Source of the DNA: Raineyella fluvialis
Lineage (GTDB): Bacteria; Actinomycetota; Actinomycetes; Propionibacteriales; Propionibacteriaceae
Direction: 5' to 3'
Assembly (NCBI RefSeq): GCF_009646095.1
Contig: NZ_CP045725.1
Span: 3,585,866 to 3,649,865, forward strand
Length of the DNA: 64,000 nt
Under the pieces are notes generated by a model, which was not told the DNA's origin, did no database searches, and saw nothing but the letters and a program-made list of their open reading frames with translations. Both the position numbers and the translations under genes were made by a program. Positions 1 through 9,735 of this stretch are shown here, in pieces. Within the stretch, counting starts at the first letter, position 1. The number at the start of each line of letters is the position of its first letter.

Positions 1-276
1 GTTGACCACTGCCACGCCGGCCACCGCCAGCGCCATCTCCACCACGATCCGGCGATCGTGACCGAGGACGCCGCGGTCGATGATCTCGCGGAACAGCAGC
101 GGCGGCGCCACCGCCAGACCCGCCTGCACGATGACCACACCGATGAACACGGCGATCAGGCCCCAGAAGGGCCGCGCGTACGCGACGACCCGCCGGAAGG
201 TGCCCTTGGACAGCTTCTGGTCTTCCAGCGAGCCGCCCTTCGACATCTGCCGCATCACGTGGATGGGAGAGGACAT
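1..276 (-). CDS. ABC exporter (fused permease/ATPase), N-terminal fragment
   Basis: The first 92 codons of a protein that continues past the left edge of the window. It starts with ATG at 276. After a polar leader of about 30 residues (RVVAYARPFWGLIAVF) there is a hydrophobic helix, then PPLLFREIIDRGVLG, which is typical of the first membrane domain of half-size ABC exporters of the MsbA/LmrA type. The ATPase half is not visible, so the substrate cannot be inferred. The gene begins 2 bases after the stop of the HTH gene upstream, which suggests co-transcription. The family assignment rests on the permease N-terminus only. Confidence 0.7.
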   Translation of the reverse strand, partial: MSSPIHVMRQMSKGGSLEDQKLSKGTFRRVVAYARPFWGLIAVFIGVVIVQAGLAVAPPLLFREIIDRGVLGHDRRIVVEMALAVAGVAVVN

Positions 277-278
277 AC

Positions 279-899
279 TCACCGGTGGCCGGACTTCTTG
301 GTCGACTTCTTGCCGGATTTCCGCGTGCCCGACCCTGATTTCTTGCCCGCGAACGGTGGATCGCCCGCTGCCCCGGCCGCCGCCTTCGCCGCGGCCGCCT
401 GCTTGCGGCGGGCCTTGGCAGCGGCAGTCGCGACCTTCTTCTCCCAGGCCTTGTCCTTCTTCCTGACGAGCACGCTCAGGGGCGGGGTGGGCAGGCCCCA
501 GCGGGTCAATCCGGGTGATCGGGCGAGGTCGCGGATCACGTCGCGCGTGGCTGTGGTCTGCACGGCCGGGTCGAGGGCAGCGCCGGTGCCGGGAGGAGCG
601 GTGTCGCCCGGAGAGGGACCGACGACCGCTTGGTCGTCGAGTTGACGCGGCTGGGTCGCGGAGCCGGCGGGACTCTCGACGGGGTCGGTGCCGCCCTGCG
701 ACGAGGAGGCAGCGACGGCGTGGAGACGCAGGGAGACCCCGGCCTCCCGGAGCAGACTCTCGACGAAGGCCTCGGTGCGGCCGCTGTCCTCGGCGAGGGA
801 CGCGATCGTCCTCCCGTTGCGGTAGCGCCGGACGTACGTCAGCATCAGCCGCTCCCGAGCCTCACCGCTCAGCCGCGAGCCGTTGCCATCCGGTACCAT
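279..899 (-). CDS. Small HTH protein with Lys/Ala-rich C-terminal tail
   Basis: A 206-residue soluble protein. I chose ATG at 899 because a GGGAGG ribosome site lies 4 bases upstream; an in-frame ATG at 932 has no such site. Residues about 10-55 (ARERLMLTYVRRYRNGRTIASLAEDSGRTEAFVESLLREAG) resemble a helix-turn-helix of the resolvase/sigma-70 region 4 kind often found in small actinobacterial DNA-binding proteins. The middle is low-complexity Pro/Ala/Thr. The last 60 residues are rich in Lys and Ala (KKSGSGTRKSGKKSTKKSG), like the basic tails of histone-like proteins. I infer DNA binding, possibly nucleoid-associated. No specific family was recognised. Confidence 0.7.
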   Translation of the reverse strand: MVPDGNGSRLSGEARERLMLTYVRRYRNGRTIASLAEDSGRTEAFVESLLREAGVSLRLHAVAASSSQGGTDPVESPAGSATQPRQLDDQAVVGPSPGDTAPPGTGAALDPAVQTTATRDVIRDLARSPGLTRWGLPTPPLSVLVRKKDKAWEKKVATAAAKARRKQAAAAKAAAGAAGDPPFAGKKSGSGTRKSGKKSTKKSGHR

Positions 900-1013
900 T
901 CCGCCTCCCGCCTCGTCCGACTGGACGCCCATGCTACCAGCGTGCCGAGCCCGGTCAGCCGGCTCGGGACGAGGCGCCGGGCCCGGCATCGGCCCCGCTG
1001 AGCGCGGGCCCGA

Positions 1014-2615
1014 TCAGGCCAGCGAGATGAGCTCGGCGTACTCGGGACTCCACAGATCCTCGTCCCCGTCGGGCAGCAGCAGGACGCGGTCGGGTTCGAG
1101 TGCCTCGACGGCGCCCTCGTCGTGGGTGACGAGCACGATCGCGCCGGCGTACGTGTTGATCGCGTTGAGCACCTCCGCCCTGGAGGCCGGATCGAGGTTG
1201 TTGGTCGGCTCGTCGAGCAGCAGCACGTTCGCCGCGGACACCACCAGCATCGCCAGGGCGAGGCGGGTCTTCTCACCACCGGACAGCACGCCGGCCCGCT
1301 TGTCGACGTCGTCACCGGTGAAGAGGAAGGAGCCGAGGATCTTGCGGACCTCGGTGTTGTTGAGGTCGGGCGAGGCGGAGACCATGTTCTCCAGCACCGT
1401 GCGGGAGACGTCGATCGTCTCGTGCTCCTGCGCGTAGTAGCCGATCCGGGCACCGTGGCCGAGGATCACCTCTCCGGTGTCGGGGTCCTCCAGGCCGGCG
1501 AGCATCCGCAGCAGCGTCGTCTTGCCGGCACCGTTGAGGCCGAGGATGACGACCTGGGATCCCTTGTCGATGGCCAGGTCCACGCCGGTGAAGACCTCCA
1601 GCGAACCGTACGACTTGGACAGGTTCTCCCCGCGGATCGGTGTCTTGCCGCACGGGGCGGGCTGGGGGAAGCGGATCTTCGCGACCCGATCGGCCTGACG
1701 CTCCTCGTCCAGCCCGGCCAGCAGCTTCTCCGCGCGCCGGGCCATGTTCTGGGCCGCGACAGCCTTGGTGGCCTTGGCCCGCATCTTGTCGGCCTGCGCC
1801 ATCAGCTGGTCGGCCTTGCGCTCCGCGTTCTGCCGCTCGCGCTTGCGGCGGGCCTCGTCGGCGGCCCGCTGGGTGAGGTAGCGCTTCCAATCCATCGAGT
1901 AGATATCGAGGACCGCGCGGTTGGCATCGAGGTGGAACACCTTGTTCACCGTCGCGCCGAGCAGGGCCGTGTCGTGGGAGATCATCAGCAGGGCCCCGGA
2001 GTAGGCCTGCAGGAAGCCTCGCAGCCACAGGATGGAGTCGGCGTCCAAGTGGTTGGTCGGCTCGTCGAGCAGCAGGGTGTCCGCGTTGGAGAAGAGGATG
2101 CGGGCGAGTTCGACGCGGCGGCGCTGACCGCCGGAGAGGGTCTTCAGTTGCTGGCCGAGCACACGGTCGGGCAAGGCGAGGTTCGCGGCGATCCGGTGGG
2201 CCTCCGACTCGGCGGCGTACCCCCCGGCCGTCAGGAACTGGGTCTCCGTCTTGGCGTACGTGGCCATCGCGGCGTCCCGGACGTCATCCTCGGTGGCCTC
2301 GGCCATCGCGAGCTCGGCGGCCTTCATCCGGCGCAGGATGTGGTCGAGCCCGCGGGCACCGAGGATGCGGTCGCGGACGAGTTCGTCGGGATCGCCCGAG
2401 CGGGGGTCCTGGGGCAGGTAGCCGATCTGGCCGCTGCGCTGCACCTCACCACCGGCGGGCAGGGAATCGCCGGCCAGGATCTTCGTCATGGTCGTCTTGC
2501 CGGCGCCGTTGCGGCCGACCAGCCCGACCTTGTCGCCCGGCGAGACCTGGAAGGAGACGGGTTCGAGGAGAAGACGGGCTCCGGCACGGACTTCGAGATC
2601 GCGGGCAATCAGCAC
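1014..2615 (-). CDS. ABC-F family ATP-binding protein
   Basis: 533 residues with two ABC ATPase domains and no membrane segments, the ABC-F layout of ribosome-associated translation factors and antibiotic-protection proteins. Domain 1 has Walker A GRNGAGKTT (34-42), signature LSGGQ (160-164) and Walker B LLLDEPTNHLD (181-191). Domain 2 has GLNGAGKTT (359-367), LSGGEKTR (444-451) and LLLDEPTNNLD (465-475). Between them lies the charged linker (about 240-310, rich in Lys, Arg and Ala), the P-site tRNA interaction motif in this family. The start is GTG at 2615. The likely role is ribosome rescue or a housekeeping EttA-like/Uup-like function; a specific resistance role cannot be read from the sequence. 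Confidence 0.9.
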   Translation of the reverse strand: MLIARDLEVRAGARLLLEPVSFQVSPGDKVGLVGRNGAGKTTMTKILAGDSLPAGGEVQRSGQIGYLPQDPRSGDPDELVRDRILGARGLDHILRRMKAAELAMAEATEDDVRDAAMATYAKTETQFLTAGGYAAESEAHRIAANLALPDRVLGQQLKTLSGGQRRRVELARILFSNADTLLLDEPTNHLDADSILWLRGFLQAYSGALLMISHDTALLGATVNKVFHLDANRAVLDIYSMDWKRYLTQRAADEARRKRERQNAERKADQLMAQADKMRAKATKAVAAQNMARRAEKLLAGLDEERQADRVAKIRFPQPAPCGKTPIRGENLSKSYGSLEVFTGVDLAIDKGSQVVILGLNGAGKTTLLRMLAGLEDPDTGEVILGHGARIGYYAQEHETIDVSRTVLENMVSASPDLNNTEVRKILGSFLFTGDDVDKRAGVLSGGEKTRLALAMLVVSAANVLLLDEPTNNLDPASRAEVLNAINTYAGAIVLVTHDEGAVEALEPDRVLLLPDGDEDLWSPEYAELISLA

Positions 2616-2624
2616 CGCGCCATC

Positions 2625-3991
2625 CTATGCCCGGCCCGGATGGACGGCCGATTCGTCGTTCGGCCCATCGTGCGAGCGACGGACGTGGTGGCGAGCGCGG
2701 CGGGAGGCGTCCCGGAACATCAGTGCGCCGACAGAAAAGCACAGGACGCCGGCCGTCGCCCGGGGCGCCCCGGGATGGAGGACCGTCCCGGCGTGGTAGA
2801 TCAACCAGAACCCGAGGATGAGCAAGGCCATCGCGGCGATCGCCAGCCGCTTGCGCGGCTCGTCCCCGAGGTCCGGGACGAGTCCTCGCTCGACCAGGCT
2901 GATCAGCGGGAAGAGACCGATCATCAACGGCACCGCGAGGGCGAGGATGACAGGGCGCCCCATCAGGACGGGTGCGGCGGCGCGGTAGTGCAGCGCGAAG
3001 GGGTAGAGCAGTCCGATGGCCAGGGCGATGATCGGGCCGTGCCACAGGTAGATGGTGACGGCCAGCGCGTTCAGTCGTCCCAAGACCTGGTTGAGCACCT
3101 GGCTGCGGGCGAGTGCGGCGCCGAAGCGGCGTTCGACCAGGGCCAGGACCGCGGTCTGCGCGACGGCCAGCACGGCCATCGCGGCGGTGGGCGGGACCAG
3201 GTTCGCGACCCACTGGTCCCCCAGCCCCACGGCGCTGCGCGGGTAGTAGTCGACGGCGAACAGCAGCATCAGAAGGGCGAGCACCGCCCCGACGAGGGTC
3301 GCCCAGACGACGGCCACCGGCCCGGTGCGCCACCACCCACGGTGGTAGGCGATGCCCAACTGGTGCACGAACAGCCAGACCGCCACGTAGTTGGCGTCAG
3401 CGGCCCAACCGATGCCGAGGACGAAGCGGACGACGTCGACGGCGATCGCGGCGACACCGAGCACCAGCAGGACCTGCACCCCCAGAGGTCGTGCGCCATC
3501 ACCATCACCGGTGCGAGCATGACGACGACGAGGTAGACGAGCAGGAACCACAGCACCTCGGTCAGCTTGCGGGTGCCGACGACCGCCGTGTCGAGGTTCC
3601 CGAGCCAGGCGACCACCGTTCCGATGGCTGTCCAGACCGCGATGTAGAACACCAGCGGGCCGAGCAGCCGGCGGGCCCTCGCGACGAGGAAGGTGCCGTA
3701 GCTGCCACCTTCAGCCCGGTGACGGTCGAGGACGTGGGTGTTGGCGAAGCCGCCGGCCACGAAGAACAGCGGCATGACCATGACGAACCAGCTCAGCGCC
3801 CAGCCGACCGGGCCGGGAGAGCCCACGAACGTCCTGATCAGGCCGCCGCTGCCGACCGAGGCGGGGTCCACCCCGAAGAGCATCAGGTGGAACCCGACGA
3901 CCACCAGGATGGACAGCGCTCGCGCAGCGTCGATGGGGACGTTGCGCGGGGAGGTGGCGGTCACGGACTTCACTCCTCCATTCAACCCCAC
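2625..3991 (-). pseudogene. Acyltransferase 3 family membrane protein, frame broken near 3480
   Basis: A multi-spanning membrane acyltransferase (acyltransferase 3/OafA-like), which would transfer an acyl group to an extracytoplasmic sugar or lipid. The N-terminal part runs to about 3480 and has the family motif IDAARALSILVVVGFH, including the catalytic-type His. The C-terminal part continues in another frame from VQVLLVLGVAAIAVDVV to the stop at 2625 with about seven further membrane helices. The join falls in a run of five Cs (3479-3483); one extra base restores a single protein of about 450 residues. Start is GTG at 3991 or, better placed after the GGAGGA site, GTG at 3964. It lies just upstream of the ABC-F gene. 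The substrate is unknown. Confidence 0.8.
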
Positions 3992-4016
3992 GTGGCAACG
4001 CGAGGGAGTGAATGAC

Positions 4017-4445
4017 TCAGACGTTGAACCCCATCGCCCGCAGCTGGTCGCGGCCGTCGTCGGTGATCTTGGCGGCGGTCCACGGCGGCATCCACACCCA
4101 GTTGATGTGCAGGCCGTTGGCCAGTCCCTCCAGGGCCGCGTCCGCCTGGTCCTCGATCATGTCGGTGAGGGGGCAGGCGGCGCTGGTCAGGGTCATGTCC
4201 ACGACGACGCTGGAGTCCTCCTCGACGTGGACCCCGTAGATCAGGCCGAGGTCGACGACGTTGATGCCGAGTTCGGGGTCGACGACGTCCTTGAGGGCCT
4301 CGAGCACCTCGTCCTCGTTCAGTCGGCTCGAGGAGCCGATGACGGCCGGGGCGGCCAGCTCCTGGGTCACCGGGGTGGCGGGGGCATCACCCATGAGTTC
4401 GCGGTCCCGGACCATGTCCGCGGGGCTCTCGACGGATTCGGTCAT
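4017..4445 (-). CDS. sufT: DUF59/SufT-like metal-sulfur cluster assembly factor
   Basis: 142 residues. The C-terminal about 100 residues are a DUF59 (MIP18-like) domain: LEALKDVVDPELGINVVDLGLIY, then LTSAACPLTDMIEDQ with the conserved Cys of this family, ending PPWTAAKITDDGRDQLRAMGF. Such proteins help Fe-S cluster maturation or transfer to target proteins. The N-terminal about 40 residues are an unconserved leader. Start ATG at 4445 has GGAGG 6 bases upstream and overlaps the sufU stop by 4 bases, implying translational coupling. It is the last gene of the SUF operon, a common actinobacterial arrangement. The symbol sufT is by family and context. Confidence 0.85.
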   Translation of the reverse strand: MTESVESPADMVRDRELMGDAPATPVTQELAAPAVIGSSSRLNEDEVLEALKDVVDPELGINVVDLGLIYGVHVEEDSSVVVDMTLTSAACPLTDMIEDQADAALEGLANGLHINWVWMPPWTAAKITDDGRDQLRAMGFNV

Positions 4446-4909
4446 ACCCGGTCCTCCTTCGTGGTGGGTTGGGCGGTGGAGGTCGCGCGCATCAGCGCAT
4501 CGCGCAGCGCGGACCAGCTGAGCAGGGCGCACTTGACCCGAGCGGGGAACTTCGAGACGCCGGCGAAGGCGATGCCGTCCTCGAACTCGTCCTCGTCGGG
4601 CTCGATCCGGCCCTGGGATTCCATCATTTCCTTGAAGTGCGTGTAGAGCACCTGTGAGGACTCGATGCTGCGACCGATGACCAGGTCGGTCATCACGGAC
4701 GTCGATGCCTGGGAGATCGAACAGCCCTCCCCCTCGTACGACACATCGGTGATGGTGTCGCCGGCCAGAGCGACCCGCAGGGTCAGCTCGTCGCCGCAGC
4801 TCGGGTTGACGTGGTGCACCTCGGCGGCGTACGGATCCCGCAGGCCACTGTGGTGCTTCTCCTTGTAGTGGTCCAGGATGATCTCCTGGTACATCTCCTC
4901 GACGTTCAC
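4442..4909 (-). CDS. sufU: SufU-type Fe-S assembly/sulfur-transfer protein
   Basis: 155 residues of the IscU-like SufU family, which takes sulfur from SufS (Zn-dependent in Gram-positive bacteria) for cluster assembly on SufBCD. The metal/sulfur ligands are visible: PSCGD (C38, D40), EGCSISQAS (C63) and RVKCALL (C126). The insertion between the second and third Cys is typical of SufU compared with IscU. GTG start at 4909 overlaps the sufS stop (GTGA), with GGAGG just upstream, and the stop overlaps the next gene. The C-terminal 15 residues are a variable tail. Confidence 0.92.
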   Translation of the reverse strand: MNVEEMYQEIILDHYKEKHHSGLRDPYAAEVHHVNPSCGDELTLRVALAGDTITDVSYEGEGCSISQASTSVMTDLVIGRSIESSQVLYTHFKEMMESQGRIEPDEDEFEDGIAFAGVSKFPARVKCALLSWSALRDALMRATSTAQPTTKEDRV

Positions 4910-6218
4910 TCGGCGGCACCTCCGGCGTGGGTCGACGTCCGGTGACGCGTACGCGACGCGGAGCGCGGCCGGTTGAAGAAGTCCCGGGTGTGGTCGAGGG
5001 CCTCCGCGAGGGCCTCGACCTCAGCCTCGGTCGTGTAGAGGTAGAACGACGCGCGGGTGGACGACTGGACACCGAACCGGTCGTGCAGCGGCCGGGCGCA
5101 GTGGTGGCCACCGCGGACGGCGACACCGCGCGCGTCCAGCATCGTCATCACGTCGTGCGGGTGGACCCCTCCAATGTGAACGAGATCGCACCGCCCCGGT
5201 CGACCGCCTCGGTCGGCCCCAGGATGCGCAGCCCCTTGACGTCCGTGAGGCGCCGCAGGGCGTACCCGGTGATCTCCTGCTCGTGCGCGGCGATCCGCTC
5301 CATCCCGATGCCGGTCAGGTAGTCGATGGCGGCCGACAGCATGACCGTCTCGGCGATCGGCGGGGTGCCGGCCTCGAACCGGTACGGCGGCGGGGCGTAC
5401 GTCGACCCCTCCATCCGGACGACCTCGATCATCTCGCCGCCGCCCAGGAACGGCGGCAGCTCCTCGAGCAGGTCGTAGCGGCCCCACAGGACGCCGAGCC
5501 CGGTCGGGCCGACCATCTTGTGACCGGTGAAGGCGACCAGGTCGGCCTCCCACGCCTGCACGTCGGTGGGCATCTGCGGCACCGACTGAGACGCGTCGAC
5601 CACCAGCACCGCGCCGACGGCGTGCGCCATCCGGGCGATGTCGGTGACCGGGTTGATCGTGCCGAGGACGTTGGACTGGCGGGTGATCGCCACGACCTTC
5701 GTCCGCTCGTTGACCAGGCCCTCCTCCTCGGCCTTGGCCAGGTCGAGACGGCCGCCCTCGGTCACGTCGAACCAGCGCAGGGTGGCGCCGGTCCGCTGGC
5801 AGACCAGCTGCCAGGGCACGATGTTGGAGTGGTGCTCCATCACGGAGACCACCACCTCGTCACCGGGGCCGAGCCGGGAGCCGAGGGTGTTCGCGGCGAG
5901 GTTGAGGGCCTCGGACGCGTTCTTGGTGAAGACCACCTCGCGGGCCCCGGCGGCACCGATGAAGCCGGCGATCTTCGCCCGTGCCCCCTCGTACGCCGCC
6001 GTGGCCTCCGCGCCGAGCATGTGCATGGCGCGGGCGACGTTGGCGTTGTGGCTGGAGTAGAAGTCGGACAACGCGGCGACCACCTGGCGGGGCTTCTGCG
6101 AGGTGTTCGCCGAGTCGAGGTAGACCAGCGGGTACTCGCCGACGGTCCGCTGCAGGACCGGGAAGTCCTGGCGGATCGCGTCGACGTCGTACGCCACGGA
6201 GGTCAGGGTGTCAGGCAT
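4906..6218 (-). pseudogene. sufS: SufS cysteine desulfurase, frame broken near 5167
   Basis: PLP-dependent cysteine desulfurase that supplies sulfur to SufU and SufBCD. The N-terminal frame (from ATG 6218) shows VMEHHSNIVPW with the PLP-stacking His near 130 and TGHKMVGPTG with the PLP-binding Lys at 234. The C-terminal frame supplies VHPHDVMTMLDARGVAVRGG and then HHCARPLHDRFG with the active-site Cys. The frames change at a run of four Cs (5166-5169): the sequence reads ...FTLEG then STRTT-stop, while one more G gives FTLEGVHPHDV. A restored protein has about 437 residues, slightly long because of a Ser/Arg/Thr-rich tail. The ATG overlaps the sufC stop by 8 bases. Loss of the operon's only SufS would be costly, so I favour a sequencing deletion. 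Confidence 0.88.
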
Positions 6219-6978
6219 CGACGCGCGCCGCCTTCACGTACTTGTCGTAGCCCTCCGCCTCGAGCTCGTCGGCCAGTTCCGGGCCGCCCTGGGTGACCAT
6301 GTGACCGTCGACGAAGACGTGGACGACGTCGGGCTTGATGTAGCGCAGGATCCGCGTGTAGTGGGTGATCAGCAGCACGCCGCGGTCACCCTGTTCGATG
6401 AACCGGTTGACGCCCTCGGAGACGACGCGTAGCGCGTCGATGTCGAGGCCGGAGTCGGTCTCGTCGAGGATCGCGACCTTCGGGTTGAGCAGCTCGAGCT
6501 GGGCGATCTCGTGGCGCTTCTTCTCACCACCGGAGAAGCCCTCGTTGACCGAGCGCTGCGCGAACGACGCGTCGAGGTTCATCTGGGCGAGGGCCTCGGT
6601 GACCTGCTTGGTCCAGGTCCGGATCTTCGGCGCCTGGCCGTCGATCGCGGTCTTCGCGGTGCGGAGGAAGTTCGCCACGGAGACGCCGGGCACCTCGACC
6701 GGGTACTGCATGGCCAGGAAGAGACCGGCACGGGCCCGCTCGTCGGTGGTCATCGACAGGATGTCGTCGCCGTCGAGGGTGACGGTGCCGCCGGTGACGG
6801 TGTACTTCGGGTGACCCGCGAGGGTGTACGCGAGGGTCGACTTGCCCGAACCGTTCGGGCCCATGATGGCGTGGGTCTGGCCGGCCCGGATGGTGAGGTC
6901 GACGCCCTTGAGGATGGGCTTCGGGCCGTTGTCGGTCTCCACCTGGACGTGCAGGTCGTGGATCTCGAGGGTTGCCAT
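6211..6978 (-). CDS. sufC: SufC, Fe-S assembly ATPase
   Basis: 255 residues. ABC-type ATPase without membrane domain that powers the SufBCD scaffold. Visible motifs: Walker A GPNGSGKST (40-48), the SufC-type signature FSGGEKKR (148-155) and Walker B AILDETDSGLD (169-179), all characteristic of SufC rather than transporters. ATG at 6978 has an AGGAGA site 6 bases upstream. It sits between sufD and sufS in one leftward operon, 50 bases after sufD. Confidence 0.96.
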   Translation of the reverse strand: MATLEIHDLHVQVETDNGPKPILKGVDLTIRAGQTHAIMGPNGSGKSTLAYTLAGHPKYTVTGGTVTLDGDDILSMTTDERARAGLFLAMQYPVEVPGVSVANFLRTAKTAIDGQAPKIRTWTKQVTEALAQMNLDASFAQRSVNEGFSGGEKKRHEIAQLELLNPKVAILDETDSGLDIDALRVVSEGVNRFIEQGDRGVLLITHYTRILRYIKPDVVHVFVDGHMVTQGGPELADELEAEGYDKYVKAARVDA

Positions 6979-7028
6979 GGATGGTCTCCTGTGTGCGAAA
7001 GCGTCTGGGAAGTCTGGGAAGGGAGGGA

Positions 7029-8258
7029 TCAGGCCTGGACCGGGGAACCGATGGTCGCCGAGAGTTCCTCGGTGACCGCCGCCAGCAGGCGCTGCTCGAT
7101 GTCGGGCACGCCGATCTTGTTGATGATCTCGGTGAAGAAGCCGAAGACGACCAGGCGGCGGGCCTCCTCCTCGGAGATGCCACGGCTCTGCAGGTAGAAC
7201 AGGTGCTCGTCGTCGAAGCGGCCGGTGGTGGCGGAGTGCCCGGCACCGGCGATCTCACCGGTCTCGATCTCCAGGTTGGGAACGGCGTCGGCACGGCACC
7301 CGTCGGTCAGGACCAGGTTGCGGTCCGACTCGTAGGTGTCGATCCCCTCGGCCGACTTGCGGATGAGTACGTCACCGATCCACACAGTGTGCGCACCCTG
7401 GCCCTGCAGCGCCCCGCGGTAGTCGACCTTCGAGACCGACTTCGGGGTGGCGTGGTCGACGAGCAGTCGGTGCTCGAGGTGCTGGCCCGCGTCGGCGAAG
7501 TAGATGCCGTACTGGTGCAGTTCCCCGCCGACGCCGGCGTAGTCGGTGGTCTGGGTCAGCCGGACGAGCTCGCCGCCGAGGGTGGCGGTCACCGCGGTCA
7601 CCTGGGCGTCGCGGCCCACCTCGATCGAGGTCTGGCCGGTGTGGACGGCATCGTCGTCCCACAGTTGCAGTTCGACGAGGTTGACGGTCGCGCCCTCACC
7701 GACCAGGACGGAGACGTACGCGTCGTACGTCGCCGAACCGAAGTGCTCCAGGACGATGGTGGCCTTGGCGTGGTGCCCGACAGTGATCGCCACGTGCTCG
7801 TGGACGACCGTCTCCGCGCCCTGACCGGTGAGGCCGAGGATCACCGGCGCGGTGAGTTCGGTCTCGGCCGGAACGTCGACCCGGACCGCTCCATCGGCGT
7901 TCGCGGCCGCGAGGACCGCGAGCCGGTCCATCGGCGCACGCCCACCCAGGGCACGGGCCTCCTCGCCGGAGATCCGGGTCAGGGTGACCCCCTCGGGCAG
8001 GCTCGACTCCCAGCGCAGCTTGGCCCCGGTGCCGTCGGCCTCGAGCAGGCCCCGCAGCCGCTTCAGCGGGGTGAACCGCCAGATCTCCTCGCGCCCCTTG
8101 GGGACGGGGAAGTCGGCGACGTCCCAGGAGGGCGTGGCGTGCAGGTGCGAGGCGACCTTCGGCAGCGTGGGGACGCGCGGGACACTCACCGTCTCGGCGG
8201 CGGGACGCCCGGCGGACAGGCCTGGGGTGGAAGCGGTATCGACGGACAACGGGATCAC
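7029..8258 (-). CDS. sufD: SufD, Fe-S assembly scaffold subunit
   Basis: 409 residues of the SufB/SufD beta-helix family, the partner of SufB in the SufBC2D complex. The core carries the C-terminal family signature LEIETGEIAGAGHSATTGRF then HLFYLQSRGISEEEARRLVV. The first 30 residues are a variable leader. GTG at 8258 has only a weak ribosome site, so the exact start is less certain than the gene. SufD proteins lack the full catalytic set of SufB; position downstream of sufB supports the assignment. Confidence 0.94.
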   Translation of the reverse strand: MIPLSVDTASTPGLSAGRPAAETVSVPRVPTLPKVASHLHATPSWDVADFPVPKGREEIWRFTPLKRLRGLLEADGTGAKLRWESSLPEGVTLTRISGEEARALGGRAPMDRLAVLAAANADGAVRVDVPAETELTAPVILGLTGQGAETVVHEHVAITVGHHAKATIVLEHFGSATYDAYVSVLVGEGATVNLVELQLWDDDAVHTGQTSIEVGRDAQVTAVTATLGGELVRLTQTTDYAGVGGELHQYGIYFADAGQHLEHRLLVDHATPKSVSKVDYRGALQGQGAHTVWIGDVLIRKSAEGIDTYESDRNLVLTDGCRADAVPNLEIETGEIAGAGHSATTGRFDDEHLFYLQSRGISEEEARRLVVFGFFTEIINKIGVPDIEQRLLAAVTEELSATIGSPVQA

Positions 8259-8298
8259 TTTCTCGGGTCGTACGGGGTGGGGCGGTCGGGGTCCGGGG

Positions 8299-9732
8299 TC
8301 AGCCGACGGCCCCCTCCATCTGCATCTCGATCAGGCGGTTGAGCTCCAGGGCGTACTCCATCGGGAGCTCCTTGGCGATCGGCTCGACGAAGCCGCGCAC
8401 GATCATCGCCATCGCCTCGTCCTCGGCCATGCCGCGGGACATCAGGTAGAACAACTGGTCCTCGGAGACCTTCGAGACGGTGGCCTCGTGGGCCATCGAC
8501 ACGTCGTCCTCACGGATGTCGACGTACGGGTAGGTGTCGGACCTGGAGATCGTGTCGACCAGCAGCGCGTCACAGCGCACCGAGGACTTCGAGTTGTAGG
8601 CCCCCTCCTCGACCTGGACCAGACCCCGGTAGGAGGACCGGCCGCCGCCGCGGGCGACCGACTTCGAGACGATCGAGCTGGACGTGTTCGGCGCCAGGTG
8701 GACCATCTTCGAGCCGGTGTCCTGGTGCTGGCCCTCGCCGGCGAAGGCGATGGACAGGGTCTCGCCGCGGGCGTGCTCACCCATCAGGTACACGGCCGGG
8801 TACTTCATCGTGACCTTCGACCCGATGTTGCCGTCGATCCACTCCATCGTCGCGCCCTCCTCGCAGGTGGCGCGCTTGGTGACGAGGTTGTAGACGTTGT
8901 TCGACCAGTTCTGGATCGTCGTGTACCGCACCCGGGCGTTCTTCTTGACGATGATCTCGACCACGGCGGAGTGCAGCGAGTCGGACTTGTAGATCGGGGC
9001 GGTGCAGCCCTCGACGTAGTGCACGTACGAGCCCTCGTCGGCGATGATCAGCGTCCGCTCGAACTGACCCATGTTCTCGGTGTTGATCCGGAAGTAGGCC
9101 TGCAGCGGGATCTCGACGTGGACGCCCTTCGGCACGTAGATGAACGAGCCGCCGGACCAGACCGCCGTGTTCAGCGAGGCGAACTTGTTGTCGCCCGACG
9201 GGATGACGGTGCCGAAGTACTCCTCGAAGATCTCCGGGTGTTCCTTCAGGCCCGTGTCGGTGTCGAGGAAGATGACGCCCTGGCGCTCGAGCTCCTCGTT
9301 GATCTTGTGGTAGACCACCTCGGACTCGTACTGCGCGGCGACACCGGCGACGAGCCGGGCCTTCTCCGCCTCGGGGATGCCGAGCCGGTCGTAGGTGTTC
9401 TTGATGTCCTCAGGCAGGTCCTCCCAGGACTGCGCCTGCTTCTCGGTGGAGCGGACGAAGTACTTGATGTTCTCGAAATCGATGTCGCCGAGCTCGGCGC
9501 CCCAGCTCGGCATCGGCTTGCGCTCGAACAGCTTCAGCGCCTTGAGCCGGCGCTGCAGCATCCACTCGGGCTCGTGCTTGAGGCCGGAGATGTTCGCCAC
9601 GACCGCCGCGCTCAGGCCACGTTCCGCCGCCGCACCCGCCTTGTCCGGGTCGTGCCAGCCGTACTCGTAGTGGCCGAGCGCATCGATCTGCTCGGCCTGC
9701 GTGAGCTGCGGCTCGTTGGTCACCTGCGTCAT
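8299..9732 (-). CDS. sufB: SufB, Fe-S assembly scaffold subunit
   Basis: 477 residues, the usual SufB length. Recognisable blocks include [20 protein letters not shown] near the N-terminus, [24 protein letters not shown] text ([20 protein letters not shown]), [20 protein letters not shown] with the conserved cluster-related Cys, and the C-terminal [20 protein letters not shown]. No intein is present, unlike the mycobacterial homologue. ATG at 9732 lies 3 bases after the sufR stop, so sufR and sufB are one transcript. Confidence 0.96.
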   Translation of the reverse strand: MTQVTNEPQLTQAEQIDALGHYEYGWHDPDKAGAAAERGLSAAVVANISGLKHEPEWMLQRRLKALKLFERKPMPSWGAELGDIDFENIKYFVRSTEKQAQSWEDLPEDIKNTYDRLGIPEAEKARLVAGVAAQYESEVVYHKINEELERQGVIFLDTDTGLKEHPEIFEEYFGTVIPSGDNKFASLNTAVWSGGSFIYVPKGVHVEIPLQAYFRINTENMGQFERTLIIADEGSYVHYVEGCTAPIYKSDSLHSAVVEIIVKKNARVRYTTIQNWSNNVYNLVTKRATCEEGATMEWIDGNIGSKVTMKYPAVYLMGEHARGETLSIAFAGEGQHQDTGSKMVHLAPNTSSSIVSKSVARGGGRSSYRGLVQVEEGAYNSKSSVRCDALLVDTISRSDTYPYVDIREDDVSMAHEATVSKVSEDQLFYLMSRGMAEDEAMAMIVRGFVEPIAKELPMEYALELNRLIEMQMEGAVG

Positions 9733-9735
9733 CGG

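Noticed and set aside
1122..3536. An 804-codon open frame on the plus strand
   Set aside because: It is antisense to the ABC-F and acyltransferase genes, rich in Gly, Arg, Val and His with no domain; a chance frame caused by high GC.
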